Assembly: GCA_938084685.1 (NCBI GenBank)
Contig: CALKGE010000003.1
Coordinates: 1-64,000, forward strand
From: an uncultured Pirellulaceae bacterium
Lineage (GTDB): Bacteria > Planctomycetota > Planctomycetia > Pirellulales > Pirellulaceae
Reading direction: 5' to 3'
Length of the DNA: 64,000 bases
Position numbers and translations under genes: made by a program. The notes below the pieces were generated by a model. It had not been told where the DNA came from and did no database searches. It saw only the letters and a list, made by a program, of their open reading frames with translations. Positions 20,260-28,138 of the stretch are shown in pieces. Position 1 is the first letter of the stretch. Every line of letters begins with the position of its first letter.

Positions 20260-21018
20260 TTATTGCTGAACCGGCTCTTTCCAGTCAGGATCCTTACCGA
20301 AGAACATCATGTGTTGCCAGGGCAACTTATCAAATTCTTGGGTGAGCTTAAATCCGTTAGCAGTGTATTCTTTGAGGATTTGTTTTTTGCTCATTTTGTG
20401 AAGTGGTTTGATCGGTACTTTAGGGTCCTCTTCACGGTATTCCAATAGTACGATCTGCCCACCTTCTTTGAGACTGTCACGCATGTATTTAAGCATGACT
20501 TCTGGATGGGAGAGTTCGTGGTATACGTCGACCATCAAAATGTAATCGACGCTGTTTTTCGGTAAGTGAGGATTATGGAAAGATCCCAGTATCGGAGTAA
20601 CATTTTCAATCGCTTCCGCTTCCATCCGGGCTCGTAATAGATGGAGCATCTGCGGTTGGACGTCGACGGCCAGAATCATACCGTCCGGGCCAACCATTTT
20701 AGCCAGTTGCAGCGAGTAAAATCCGTTTCCGCAACCCAGATCGCAGATTGTCATGCCCGTTTTGATGTTGAGATTGGCGAGCATCAGAGAACATCGTTCT
20801 TCGTTCTCGCGGTTCTCCCGAATTAACCAGGGGGCACCAGTGTAGTGCATTGTCTGAGCGATTTGTCGGCCCATGTAGACATTGCGGCCTTGCGGGATCT
20901 TAGCCGATTTCTTTGGTATCTGAATCTGTTGCTGTGCGCTCAGGAACGAATCGGGAACCATTGGAGAGCAGAATATAAGCGACAGAGTAAAGAGTGACAG
21001 GATTCGTAGGTGAAGCAT
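20260..21018 (-). CDS. Exported class I SAM-dependent methyltransferase
   Basis: 252 residues. A signal peptide (MLHLRILSLFTLSLIFCSP) precedes a Rossmann-fold methyltransferase. Motif I is CDLGCGNGFYS at about residue 93, followed by AVDVQPQML (motif II acid) and VDYILMVDVYHEL (motif IV), all typical of Methyltransf_11/UbiE-like enzymes. An exported SAM enzyme is odd because SAM is cytoplasmic; similar proteins with signal peptides do occur in planctomycetes. Residues 30-75 form a linker with a short helix resembling the region before the fold in its relatives. The substrate is unknown. Confidence 0.85.
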   Translation of the reverse strand: MLHLRILSLFTLSLIFCSPMVPDSFLSAQQQIQIPKKSAKIPQGRNVYMGRQIAQTMHYTGAPWLIRENRENEERCSLMLANLNIKTGMTICDLGCGNGFYSLQLAKMVGPDGMILAVDVQPQMLHLLRARMEAEAIENVTPILGSFHNPHLPKNSVDYILMVDVYHELSHPEVMLKYMRDSLKEGGQIVLLEYREEDPKVPIKPLHKMSKKQILKEYTANGFKLTQEFDKLPWQHMMFFGKDPDWKEPVQQ

Positions 21019-21189
21019 AGGTGGGTCTTTCCGTTACACAGTCAGCCTGGAAGATGAACAATGGGAAGCTGCTACTATTCTATCGAACAATGCGAGTGAA
21101 ACTCCAGCAGAACATTCCTGTTTCGTAGGCGGAATGAAAACGTCAGCGTGTGTGGAATGGCCGGATAGCCGGATGAGAAGCAACTGGCT

Positions 21190-21753
21190 TTAGAACGGCT
21201 CAGGGAGTTTGCGGGCAAAGGGGGCGTCCAGATGGGCTGGAGGGATGCGACCGTTTTCATATTCCCATTCGCTGCGCTCTCGCTCGGTGGCGTAGTACGT
21301 CAGCCAGATTTCCGGGTCAGATTCGATGTCGACTAATCTCCAGATCAGGTTGTTCTGAGCAACATCGAGTTTTTTACCTGTTGCTGGCAGAATATCCCGG
21401 TACAACACTGTGTAAAGTTGTCGGTCAGACAGGTGGTCCGTGCACTCCAGATAAATCTGCTGTTCGGCCAGACGTTCCAGAGCATCCCACATGACATTGG
21501 ATAAGTTCCGTTCCGAGAGAGTGTCCGGATGAGGAATCTGTAATTCAGGCTCAAACCACTGGCTAATGGGGATGACTGGCGATTGTTCCCAGCAAAGCAT
21601 TGCACTCAGAAAACGATTTTCCTCTTCTGTGGACATTTGAGACGCGTCTACCAGGTCAATAGATTCATCCATGTACGGCTCAAGCTCATCTCGAAGCTGA
21701 GCGTTGAGCAGTAACTGATCGACTTCGTGTTTTGGATGCCTTACTTCAGTCAT
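21190..21753 (-). CDS. Conserved-looking acidic protein of unknown function
   Basis: 187 residues, acidic, with no signal peptide and no membrane segment. I do not recognise a family. The sequence is rich in Glu/Leu and predicted helices (for example LSERNLSNVMWDALERLAEQ and LSDRQLYTVLYRDILPATGK) and ends in a Pro/Arg-rich tail. Codon use resembles its neighbours, and the frame has a clean ATG at 21753, so it is likely a real gene. It lies between the exported methyltransferase and the rpiB terminator, transcribed in their direction but 170 bp from the former. Confidence 0.7.
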   Translation of the reverse strand: MTEVRHPKHEVDQLLLNAQLRDELEPYMDESIDLVDASQMSTEEENRFLSAMLCWEQSPVIPISQWFEPELQIPHPDTLSERNLSNVMWDALERLAEQQIYLECTDHLSDRQLYTVLYRDILPATGKKLDVAQNNLIWRLVDIESDPEIWLTYYATERERSEWEYENGRIPPAHLDAPFARKLPEPF

Positions 21754-22007
21754 GAATGGTAACGTCTTCTTTTGGCCGCAGACACGTTTGGCTTTATGGT
21801 TGCTAAATCATCGATGTGTCATGCTTTGAATCGTAATCAACCGCCATGCACGAGCAAGGCTGAATCGTCGTCATTTTTATCGTAACCAAAGATAAACCAA
21901 GTTGGTATTCGTCGTGACCGTTACGAGTGTAAATCTTGGCGATTTCGGTGCAATTGAACGTGATAACCGTTACGACCTGAACGCCGTCAAGGGTGATTCT
22001 CTTTCAT
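21754..22007. other. Spacer upstream of the 21190 gene, with repeated GTTACG boxes
   Basis: No gene. The decamer ACCGTTACGA occurs at 21917-21926 and 21966-21975, 49 bp apart, and an inverted relative (TCGTAACC) lies at 21880-21887. They sit upstream of the minus-strand gene at 21753 and could be regulatory boxes, but this is a weak case. Confidence 0.3.
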
Positions 22008-22034
22008 AAAAAAAGCACGGCTTTCACCGTGCTC
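22008..22034 (-). terminator. Rho-independent terminator after rpiB
   Basis: On the minus strand a 7-bp stem (AGCACGG/CCGTGCT, plus-strand arms 22014-22020 and 22027-22033) with a 6-nt loop runs into seven T residues. It lies 28 bp past the rpiB stop codon. Confidence 0.88.
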
Positions 22035-22061
22035 TTCGATGGAATTACCAGAGCACATCTG

Positions 22062-22502
22062 TCAGTTGTTTTCCGTGTTTGCAATCTTGTTCAGACGACG
22101 TTCGTGACGCCCTCCTTCAAACTCGGTATCCAGCCAGATGGAAATGATCTGTTCTACACTGCGTTCACCGAACAAGTCGGCTGAAAGACATAGTATGTTC
22201 AGATTGTTGTGCCGTCGGCTCATTTCTGCCGTGACTGTGTCATGGCAGGTTGCAGCGCGGACTCCCTTGTGTTTGTTCGCGGCAATCGCCATGCCAATAC
22301 CCGTGCCACAAATCAGGATGCCTCTATCACTCGAGCCCTCCGAAACGCTCTGGCTAACCAGTTCAGCGATGTCCGGATAGTCTACGCTGACTTCACCATT
22401 CGCTCCGGCGTCATGGGTGGAATGGCCAAGCCGTTCGAGCAGCTCAAGGACCTTGGCTTTTACCTTGTAGCCGCGATGATCGCTTCCGACTGAAATGTGC
22501 AT
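22062..22502 (-). CDS. rpiB: Ribose-5-phosphate isomerase B
   Basis: 146 residues. It interconverts ribose 5-phosphate and ribulose 5-phosphate in the pentose phosphate pathway; relatives act on allose or galactose phosphates. SDHRGYKVK at the N-terminus, the catalytic-loop Cys in GILICGTGIGMAIAANK, and HDTVTAEMSRRHNN are family signatures, all intact. It begins 3 nt after the stop of the Sua5-phosphatase fusion gene and ends at a strong terminator, so the two form an operon. The RpiB-Sua5-LMW-phosphatase association is also seen in Bacillus (ywlF, ywlC, ywlE). Confidence 0.96.
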   Translation of the reverse strand: MHISVGSDHRGYKVKAKVLELLERLGHSTHDAGANGEVSVDYPDIAELVSQSVSEGSSDRGILICGTGIGMAIAANKHKGVRAATCHDTVTAEMSRRHNNLNILCLSADLFGERSVEQIISIWLDTEFEGGRHERRLNKIANTENN

Positions 22503-22505
22503 CTT

Positions 22506-23651
22506 TTAGTTTTCTCCAAAGAGGTTTACCGGAGGTTGTAAGCCCAGAATCTCGGGCAATCGTTGGTCGATGAAGTTTTCGATTTGCTGTGCACAGGCCT
22601 GATAGATCTCTACCGGGTAACCATGCGGGTCGGCAATATCGCCTCCATCGGGATCCATGACAAAGGTCTTGTTTTCAAATTCCGGCCACTCGCTAAGAAT
22701 GGCGCGGCGGTGGGAGTTGGAAAGTGTCAGCAAGAGATCCGCATCCCGGGCAAGCTGATAATGCAGTTGTTTGCTCTCATGGTCATTCAAGTCGATTCCT
22801 TGTTCATCCATGGCTTGAATAGCCTGATTGGCTGCCGGGGAACCGGGGTAGGCCGCAATGCCTGCCGAATGGATGCGGAATGGCAAGTCGTCTGCCTCAC
22901 AGTCCAGTTGCCGGATAAGCTTGGAACGTAATATCGCTTCCGCCATTGGACTGCGACATGTATTTCCTGTGCAAATGATGACGATTTCTGGTATTGCCAA
23001 TTCGACCAACTTGTCGTTGTCAATCGCTCCACCACGTAAAACGGTGATCTCGTCATCGGCAAGTTTAATGACGGTTGACGGAGTCCCTAGTTTGGTAGGT
23101 CCGCCATCGACAACCAGACTGAGTTCGTCACCAAGTTGTTCTGCGACTTCATGAGCCGTCGTGGCATCCGCTCCTCCGCTCCTGTTGGCGCTGGTCAATG
23201 CGATAGGCTGCTGAAGTTCGTCCAGCACGGTTAACAATACTTCATTGCTGGGGACTCTCAGGCCAACCCAGCCATCCGGAGCGATGAACGGAATGACATC
23301 TTCCGGTAGTGACTGAATCATACTATCGGAATCACCTGCCTCGACAACCATCGTCAATGGGCCGGGCCAGCAACGTCGAGCAAGACGTTTCGCCAAGGGA
23401 GTGGAATTTGGGGCAAATCTGACGAGCTCGTTTGCGTCGTTGATCGCCAGGGTAAGAACCTGAGATTCAGGACGCCCCTTGATTTCAAAGATCTTTTCAA
23501 TGGCCGAAACATCGTGGATGGCTGCGCCCAGTCCATAGACAGTTTCCGTCGGAAATGCGACAACCTGGGCGTCTTTGAGCAGGTCCACAGCAACTTCGAT
23601 GACCTTTCTGGGGTCGTCCGAGTTGTATATGTCCAAGACTTGTGTTGCCAT
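22506..23651 (-). CDS. Fusion: Sua5/YrdC threonylcarbamoyl-AMP synthase + YwlE-like arginine phosphatase
   Basis: 381 residues with two enzymes in one chain. Residues about 10-210 are a YrdC domain that makes threonylcarbamoyl-AMP for the t6A37 modification of ANN-decoding tRNAs (FPTETVYGLG, KGRP, GLRVPS, ALTSANRSGG). Residues about 222-375 are a low-molecular-weight phosphatase: P-loop C227-T-G-N-T-C-R-S and the general-acid region DIADPHGYP. The P-loop has Thr at 231, where ordinary tyrosine phosphatases have Ile or Leu. In Bacillus YwlE the equivalent Thr selects phosphoarginine. I infer arginine phosphatase activity. No Sua5-type extra C-terminal domain is present. It heads an operon with rpiB. 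Confidence 0.92.
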   Translation of the reverse strand: MATQVLDIYNSDDPRKVIEVAVDLLKDAQVVAFPTETVYGLGAAIHDVSAIEKIFEIKGRPESQVLTLAINDANELVRFAPNSTPLAKRLARRCWPGPLTMVVEAGDSDSMIQSLPEDVIPFIAPDGWVGLRVPSNEVLLTVLDELQQPIALTSANRSGGADATTAHEVAEQLGDELSLVVDGGPTKLGTPSTVIKLADDEITVLRGGAIDNDKLVELAIPEIVIICTGNTCRSPMAEAILRSKLIRQLDCEADDLPFRIHSAGIAAYPGSPAANQAIQAMDEQGIDLNDHESKQLHYQLARDADLLLTLSNSHRRAILSEWPEFENKTFVMDPDGGDIADPHGYPVEIYQACAQQIENFIDQRLPEILGLQPPVNLFGEN

Positions 23652-23999
23652 CTGATTGTCTTTAATTCTGAGTAGGGGGCAGGCGCCCCAGTCCTTTCAC
23701 CACCCCTTTGATTCCAGGGTTTGGAAAACAGTGAGCTCGTCAGTAACTCATCATAAGGTGTCTGCAATCCATTAGTTTAAGTGCCGGATTCCGACATGGT
23801 CAAGTAGCTTGCTTACTGACTTGGGCGTTTGGATAGACGTAGCGAAGGCGAGTGACTTTCTTGCCTGGTTACAGGTCGGAATAGTTCTGTAAAGTGACAC
23901 AACCATGTCGTCACACTCCCCAGCTCGCTCCCTCAGCTTTTCCTGCTGAAATCTGCCTGAAGCTGGATTGATGAACAGGATCTGGGGCTAGATCTGGGG
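23652..23999. other. Spacer between the Sua5 fusion and the Rrf2 gene
   Basis: A 348-bp gap with no supportable gene. It must hold the Sua5-rpiB promoter (minus strand), but no clear -35/-10 pair was found. At its left end a 12-bp unit, GATCTGGGGCTA, is duplicated in tandem (23979-23990, 23991-24002); the second copy contains the stop codon of the Rrf2 gene. Confidence 0.4.
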
Positions 24000-24428
24000 C
24001 TAGATGTAGTACATTGCTTCTGATTGGCCAGCAGCTTTCTCCAGTAAATCTGCAAATGAAACCTCTCGTAGCTTCGTCTGCTGGATCTCCAGAATCGTTT
24101 CCCAGGTCGACATCAGTGCGGCTGAGAGCGGAGTTGAGTTTTCTGAGTTTTGACGTAATTCGGTTGAATGACCGTCAACGATGGACATCACCTGGCCAAG
24201 GGAGATGTTTTTGGGAGGATGGGCGAGACGATAGCCTCCTGATGCTCCCCGGATACTGATGACCAGTCCCGCTCCCTTGAGTTGCAGAAGAATCTGAACA
24301 AGGAATCGATTCGGAATCCCGTGTCGTTCAGCGATGTCCTTGATGCGTACCGGAGTACCTTCTCCGTAGCGACTGGCGAGTTCCAGGATGGCAACACAGG
24401 CATATTCAGTTTTGGCGGAGATATTCAC
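24000..24428 (-). CDS. Rrf2 family transcriptional regulator without Fe-S cysteines (CymR-like)
   Basis: 142 residues from the GTG at 24428, chosen because it gives the family start M-x-I-S-x-K-x-x-Y; an upstream TTG at 24434 would add two residues. A winged helix-turn-helix (RIKDIAERHGIPNRFLVQIL) and the wing GASGGYRLA are typical of Rrf2. The three cysteines that hold the cluster in IscR or NsrR are absent; the only Cys is near residue 10. This resembles CymR, the cysteine-metabolism repressor. The gene follows the cysH stop codon by 2 nt, so it is co-transcribed with the gene it probably controls. Confidence 0.88.
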   Translation of the reverse strand: MNISAKTEYACVAILELASRYGEGTPVRIKDIAERHGIPNRFLVQILLQLKGAGLVISIRGASGGYRLAHPPKNISLGQVMSIVDGHSTELRQNSENSTPLSAALMSTWETILEIQQTKLREVSFADLLEKAAGQSEAMYYI

Positions 24429-24430
24429 AA

Positions 24431-25180
24431 TCAATCATCCAGGCTGTGTAGACCACATTCAGTTTTAGCAGTTCCACTCCAACGACCAGCTCTTTCGTCT
24501 TCTCCGATGCCAATCGGTCGAGTACATGGCCAGCAACCCACACTTGGATATCCCTGATCGTGAAGTGGATTATAGGGAATGTCATTCTCCATAATCATGT
24601 TCCAGATATCCTTTTTGGTACAGTTTGCCAGAGGACTGACTTTAATCAGTCCAAATTTTTTGTCCCAACCGACAATCGGAGCTTTCGCACGGTCAGGGCT
24701 CTGGTCCCGCCGAATGGCACTCGACCAACAGTGCAGTCCGCTGGCCACTCTTTTAAGCAGTGACAGCTTTCTGTCATAGCAGCACTTGTTCGGATCAGTC
24801 TTATAAACTGGGCCTCCATGGAGCTCCTCGTAGGCAATTACGTCCATTTCTGGTTTGACGAGCTGGACTTCGATGCCGTAGCGCTGTTTGACTTTGTCCC
24901 GGAGTTCCAATGTCTCCTGAAACTGATAGCCAGTTTCAAGATTAAAAATCGGTGTTTCGGGAGCGAAAGTGGAGAGCATATGAATCATGGTCATCCCTTC
25001 CGGGCCAAAGGCGGTTGCCATCGCAAAGTGCGGAGCATAGTGCTCTACGGCCCACTGCAGGATCTGCAAAGGAGAGGCATTCTCCAACGATGTGCTGGCA
25101 GCATCAATTTCAGCCAACAACGCTGCGGTTGGCTCGATCCGCTTGAATGCCCCAGGCTCAGTCCGACTCTCTGTTTCCAA
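24431..25180 (-). CDS. cysH: Assimilatory APS reductase, [4Fe-4S] type (CysH)
   Basis: 249 residues. It reduces activated sulfate to sulfite with thioredoxin as donor. MATAFGPEGMTMIHML holds the nucleotide-binding start, NLETGYQFQET follows, and the C-terminal TECGLH carries the redox cysteine. Two further pairs, CC in NKCCYDRK and CxxC in GCWPCTRP, are those that bind a [4Fe-4S] cluster in APS reductases and are missing from PAPS-specific E. coli CysH. APS is therefore the likely substrate. The start is a TTG at 25180; no in-frame ATG fits. It is transcribed from a good promoter 31 nt upstream, together with the Rrf2 gene. Confidence 0.93.
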   Translation of the reverse strand: METESRTEPGAFKRIEPTAALLAEIDAASTSLENASPLQILQWAVEHYAPHFAMATAFGPEGMTMIHMLSTFAPETPIFNLETGYQFQETLELRDKVKQRYGIEVQLVKPEMDVIAYEELHGGPVYKTDPNKCCYDRKLSLLKRVASGLHCWSSAIRRDQSPDRAKAPIVGWDKKFGLIKVSPLANCTKKDIWNMIMENDIPYNPLHDQGYPSVGCWPCTRPIGIGEDERAGRWSGTAKTECGLHSLDD

Positions 25181-25204
25181 TGCCTATCATCTCCAAAACT
25201 CATA

Positions 25205-25234
25205 TTGATGAATAAATATCATAAACATCATCAA
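25205..25234. promoter_or_regulatory. Candidate operator: inverted repeat over the cysH -10 box
   Basis: TTGATGA (25205-25211) and TCATCAA (25228-25234) are perfect inverted arms 16 bp apart. Their centre (25219-25220) falls within the predicted -10 element. A dimer bound here would block RNA polymerase. The co-transcribed Rrf2 protein is the obvious candidate ligand; this is inference. Confidence 0.45.
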
Positions 25235-25246
25235 CTAAGTAAACAA
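25218..25246 (-). promoter_or_regulatory. Predicted sigma-70 promoter of cysH-rrf2
   Basis: Read on the minus strand: TTGTTT (25246-25241), a 17-bp spacer, and TATGAT (25223-25218). Transcription would begin near 25211, giving a leader of about 30 nt before the TTG start codon. The region is AT-rich relative to the surrounding coding DNA. Confidence 0.55.
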
Positions 25247-25257
25247 TACCCCATCCG

Positions 25258-25521
25258 GTGCCACCCACTCTTTTATTTCCCAATTTTTTCCAATCTGGTG
25301 TCCAATCTGGTGCCACCCACTCATTATTTGCTCTTCAACCACTATTTTTTCAGACTTTCGTCATTTCTCGCTCCTGGCAGCATGTTGTTGTTCTTAACCT
25401 GAGTGGTTCCTCCTGGAACGGGCTCGGCAATAGGATCTACTCACCCGTCGAGTGGGTGTCACTTGATTGAGGGAGCAGGGCAAGTTTTGTGGAATTCGAA
25501 TGGGGATGGAGTGGGTGTCAC
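25258..25521. repeat. Repeat cluster A: four copies of GTGMCACCCACTC
   Basis: Copies lie at 25258-25270 (+) and 25310-25322 (+), both GTGCCACCCACTC and 52 bp apart, and at 25450-25462 (-) and 25509-25521 (-), both GTGACACCCACTC on the minus strand and 59 bp apart. The two pairs face each other across the centre of the 388-bp gap between cysH and rhaB. The first copy starts 12 bp upstream of the predicted cysH -35 box. The same repeat recurs at 58352-58664 and 63793-63903. No gene was found in this gap. Confidence 0.85.
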
Positions 25522-25568
25522 CTAATTAAATTTCATTAGAATAGAGGGATTCTATTGGGAGAGCATTG

Positions 25569-27056
25569 ATGCAGCAGGTTTATTTAGCAGTGGATATTGG
25601 TGGCTCGAGCGGGCGTGTTGTGGCCGGCGAGTTTGATGGCCAAGCAGTTGCACTGGAAGAGGTCTATCGTTTCGAGAACGGTGGTACGGCGGCCAATGAG
25701 CGAATGTACTGGGATATGCTCAAACAATGGGAGCATATTGTCACTGGAGTGTCGGCAGCCAATGACAGGTACGGTCAGCGGATTGTCAGCTTGGGGCTGG
25801 ATACTTGGGGCGTTGATTTTGGCTTGCTAGGCAGGAACGACGAACTCATCAGCAACCCGTTTCATTATCGGGATCCACAACTTGACGGAATTCTGGAATG
25901 GGCTTTTGAGCGGGTTAGTCGGGAAGAGATTTTCTCGCAAACCGGACTTCAGTTTATGGAGATCAATTCACTGTTTCAATTGCTGGCACTCCAGCGTCGT
26001 GAATCTCCGATTCTTGAATTCGCTGAACACCTGTTAATGATTCCGGATCTTTTCAATTGGTTGCTGACAGGTGAAAAGGTAAATGAGTTTACCAATGCCA
26101 CAACAACTCAGTTGTTGAACCCCTGCACGGGTGAATGGGCAGTTGGCCTGATGGATCAGTTTGGCTTACCTGCCAGGATTCTGGGCGACATCGCGTTGCC
26201 AGGTACAAAGCTCGGCAAACTTCGTCCTTCAGTTTCCAAAGAGATCGGGAACGCTGAATTGGAAGTCGTCTTGCCGGGAACTCATGATACGGCCAGCGCC
26301 GTCATGGCAGTTCCCTCCACCGAACCGCTCAGTAATCAACCGAACTGGTGTTACATCAGCAGTGGTACCTGGTCCTTGATGGGTGTCGAAGTGGCGTCTC
26401 CAATCATCAACGACCGCTGCCTCGAATTGAATTTCACCAACGAAGGAGGTGTAGGTGGTAGCGTCCGAGTCTTGAAAAACATTACTGGGCTTTGGATTGT
26501 TCAGCAGTGTCGTCAAGCGTGGCTGGAAGAAGGTCATAAATATAGCTGGGATCAACTAGTTGAATTGGCAGCCGCCAGCACTCCACTTCAATCCTTTATC
26601 GATCCGGATCACAGCTCTTTTGGTAATCCGGAATTAATGCCACAGGCCATTCAGCAGTTCTGTCGTGATACAAACCAGATTGTACCGGAGACTCCTGGCG
26701 CCATTATTCGCTGTGCTTTGGAGAGTTTGGCGCTGAAATACCACAGTGTACTGGGAATGCTCGAATTGCTCACCGGCAGCGCAATTGAAGTGGTTCATAT
26801 CGTTGGCGGAGGAACCCAGAATAAGCTGTTGTGCCAGATGACGGCGGACGCGTGTCAACGACGAGTTATTGCCGGTCCGGTGGAGGCTACGGCAACAGGT
26901 AACCTATTGGTGCAATTGATTGCCAATGGAGCTGTCGCTTCGGTGGCTGAAGCCAGGCAGATTGTTACCAATAGTTTTCCTGTTGAAACATATATTCCCG
27001 CTGCGACAAGCGACTGGGGAGAGGCGGCAACTCGGTTTGCCGACTTGATGGAGTAA
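25569..27056 (+). CDS. rhaB: Rhamnulokinase (FGGY carbohydrate kinase)
   Basis: 495 residues from the ATG at 25569; a TTG one codon earlier is less likely. It phosphorylates L-rhamnulose at O1 in rhamnose catabolism. The N-terminal AVDIGGSSGRVV is the ATPase phosphate-1 motif, LGLDTWGVDFGLL and PFHYRDPQ fit rhamnulokinase, and GTHDTASAVMAVP with VHIVGGGTQNKLLCQM are the late FGGY motifs. No rhamnose isomerase or aldolase gene is in the window. An Idh/MocA gene follows 38 bp downstream, so rhaB may serve a broader deoxysugar or polysaccharide pathway. A related FGGY kinase cannot be fully excluded. Confidence 0.88.
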   Translation: MQQVYLAVDIGGSSGRVVAGEFDGQAVALEEVYRFENGGTAANERMYWDMLKQWEHIVTGVSAANDRYGQRIVSLGLDTWGVDFGLLGRNDELISNPFHYRDPQLDGILEWAFERVSREEIFSQTGLQFMEINSLFQLLALQRRESPILEFAEHLLMIPDLFNWLLTGEKVNEFTNATTTQLLNPCTGEWAVGLMDQFGLPARILGDIALPGTKLGKLRPSVSKEIGNAELEVVLPGTHDTASAVMAVPSTEPLSNQPNWCYISSGTWSLMGVEVASPIINDRCLELNFTNEGGVGGSVRVLKNITGLWIVQQCRQAWLEEGHKYSWDQLVELAAASTPLQSFIDPDHSSFGNPELMPQAIQQFCRDTNQIVPETPGAIIRCALESLALKYHSVLGMLELLTGSAIEVVHIVGGGTQNKLLCQMTADACQRRVIAGPVEATATGNLLVQLIANGAVASVAEARQIVTNSFPVETYIPAATSDWGEAATRFADLME

Positions 27057-27094
27057 GAAATCAAAGAAGTCTGGAAGTCTGAAAGGGCATTAAA

Positions 27095-28138
27095 ATGATT
27101 AACGTGGGCATATCTGGCGTCGGGTTTATGGGGTGGATTCACTATCTGGCGTACCAAAAAACAGTCGGAGTTCGGATTGGGGCAATCTGTACTCGCAATG
27201 AAGCGAAACGGCAGGGCGACTGGACCTCCATTCAGGGAAACTTTGGTCCGCCAGGTGAAAAGGTAGACGTTTCCAATTGGTCCTGCTATCAGGATTTCGA
27301 AGAATTGATATCGGATGATTCACTGGACCTGATTGATATCTGTTTGCCTCCGGACTTGCATGCGAATGCTGCCAAACGAGCGTTACGTGCCGGCAAGCAT
27401 GTACTCATTGAAAAACCGATGGCGTTGACGGCGGAAGATTGCGAAGAGATTGTTGCGGTTGCTGCAGAAAATGATCGTCAGGCACTGGTCGCTCACGTGC
27501 TTCCTTTTTTTCCCGAGTATGCTTATCTCAGGAACGCGGTAGACAGTGGTGAGTTTGGCAAGCTATTGGGAGGTCATTTCAATCGGGTCATTTCAGATCC
27601 ACTCTGGCTGGGTAAGGATTTTTGGAATGAAGAAAAAGTAGGAGGTCCATTAATCGACCTGCATGTGCATGACGCCCATTTCATCCGTTTTTTGTTTGGA
27701 ATGCCGCGGGCAGTAAACACGCGCGGCCGGTTTCGGGGCGATATTGTTGAGTACTGTAGCACAGTCTTTGAATTTGAAGACTCTGATCTGGTTGTCACTT
27801 CCAATAGTGGAGTGATGAACCAGCAGGGTCGTCCGTTTATGCATAACTTTGAAGCTCACTTTGAAAAGGCAACCATGCAGTTTTCGTTTGCCGCATTGGC
27901 TGATGATCCCGAGGTTTCACCATTCAAGGTTTTCGATGCAGAAGGAAATGTCCAACGTCCCGATTTAGGTTCAGGCGATCCGGTGGATAGCTTTGTCATG
28001 GAAATTCAGGAAGCTGTCACTGCCATCGAATCCGGAGTTCCGTCATCGCTCTTGGGCGGGGAGCTGGCTCGTGATGCCATCATCCTCTGTTACAAGCAAG
28101 CAGAGTCAGCTCGAAATGGTGTCCGAGTAGAACTGTAA
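27095..28138 (+). CDS. Gfo/Idh/MocA family oxidoreductase
   Basis: 347 residues; the ATG at 27095 has GAAAGGG 7 nt upstream. A cytoplasmic NAD(P)-dependent sugar or inositol dehydrogenase type: the Rossmann start GISGVGFMGWIHYLAY, the EKPMAL motif with the family's conserved Lys-Pro, and LHVHDAHFIRFLFG with the catalytic-region His. The C-terminal alpha/beta domain is complete. It lies 38 bp after rhaB and probably belongs to the same transcript, suggesting work on a sugar or sugar acid. The exact substrate cannot be read from sequence. Confidence 0.9.
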   Translation: MINVGISGVGFMGWIHYLAYQKTVGVRIGAICTRNEAKRQGDWTSIQGNFGPPGEKVDVSNWSCYQDFEELISDDSLDLIDICLPPDLHANAAKRALRAGKHVLIEKPMALTAEDCEEIVAVAAENDRQALVAHVLPFFPEYAYLRNAVDSGEFGKLLGGHFNRVISDPLWLGKDFWNEEKVGGPLIDLHVHDAHFIRFLFGMPRAVNTRGRFRGDIVEYCSTVFEFEDSDLVVTSNSGVMNQQGRPFMHNFEAHFEKATMQFSFAALADDPEVSPFKVFDAEGNVQRPDLGSGDPVDSFVMEIQEAVTAIESGVPSSLLGGELARDAIILCYKQAESARNGVRVEL

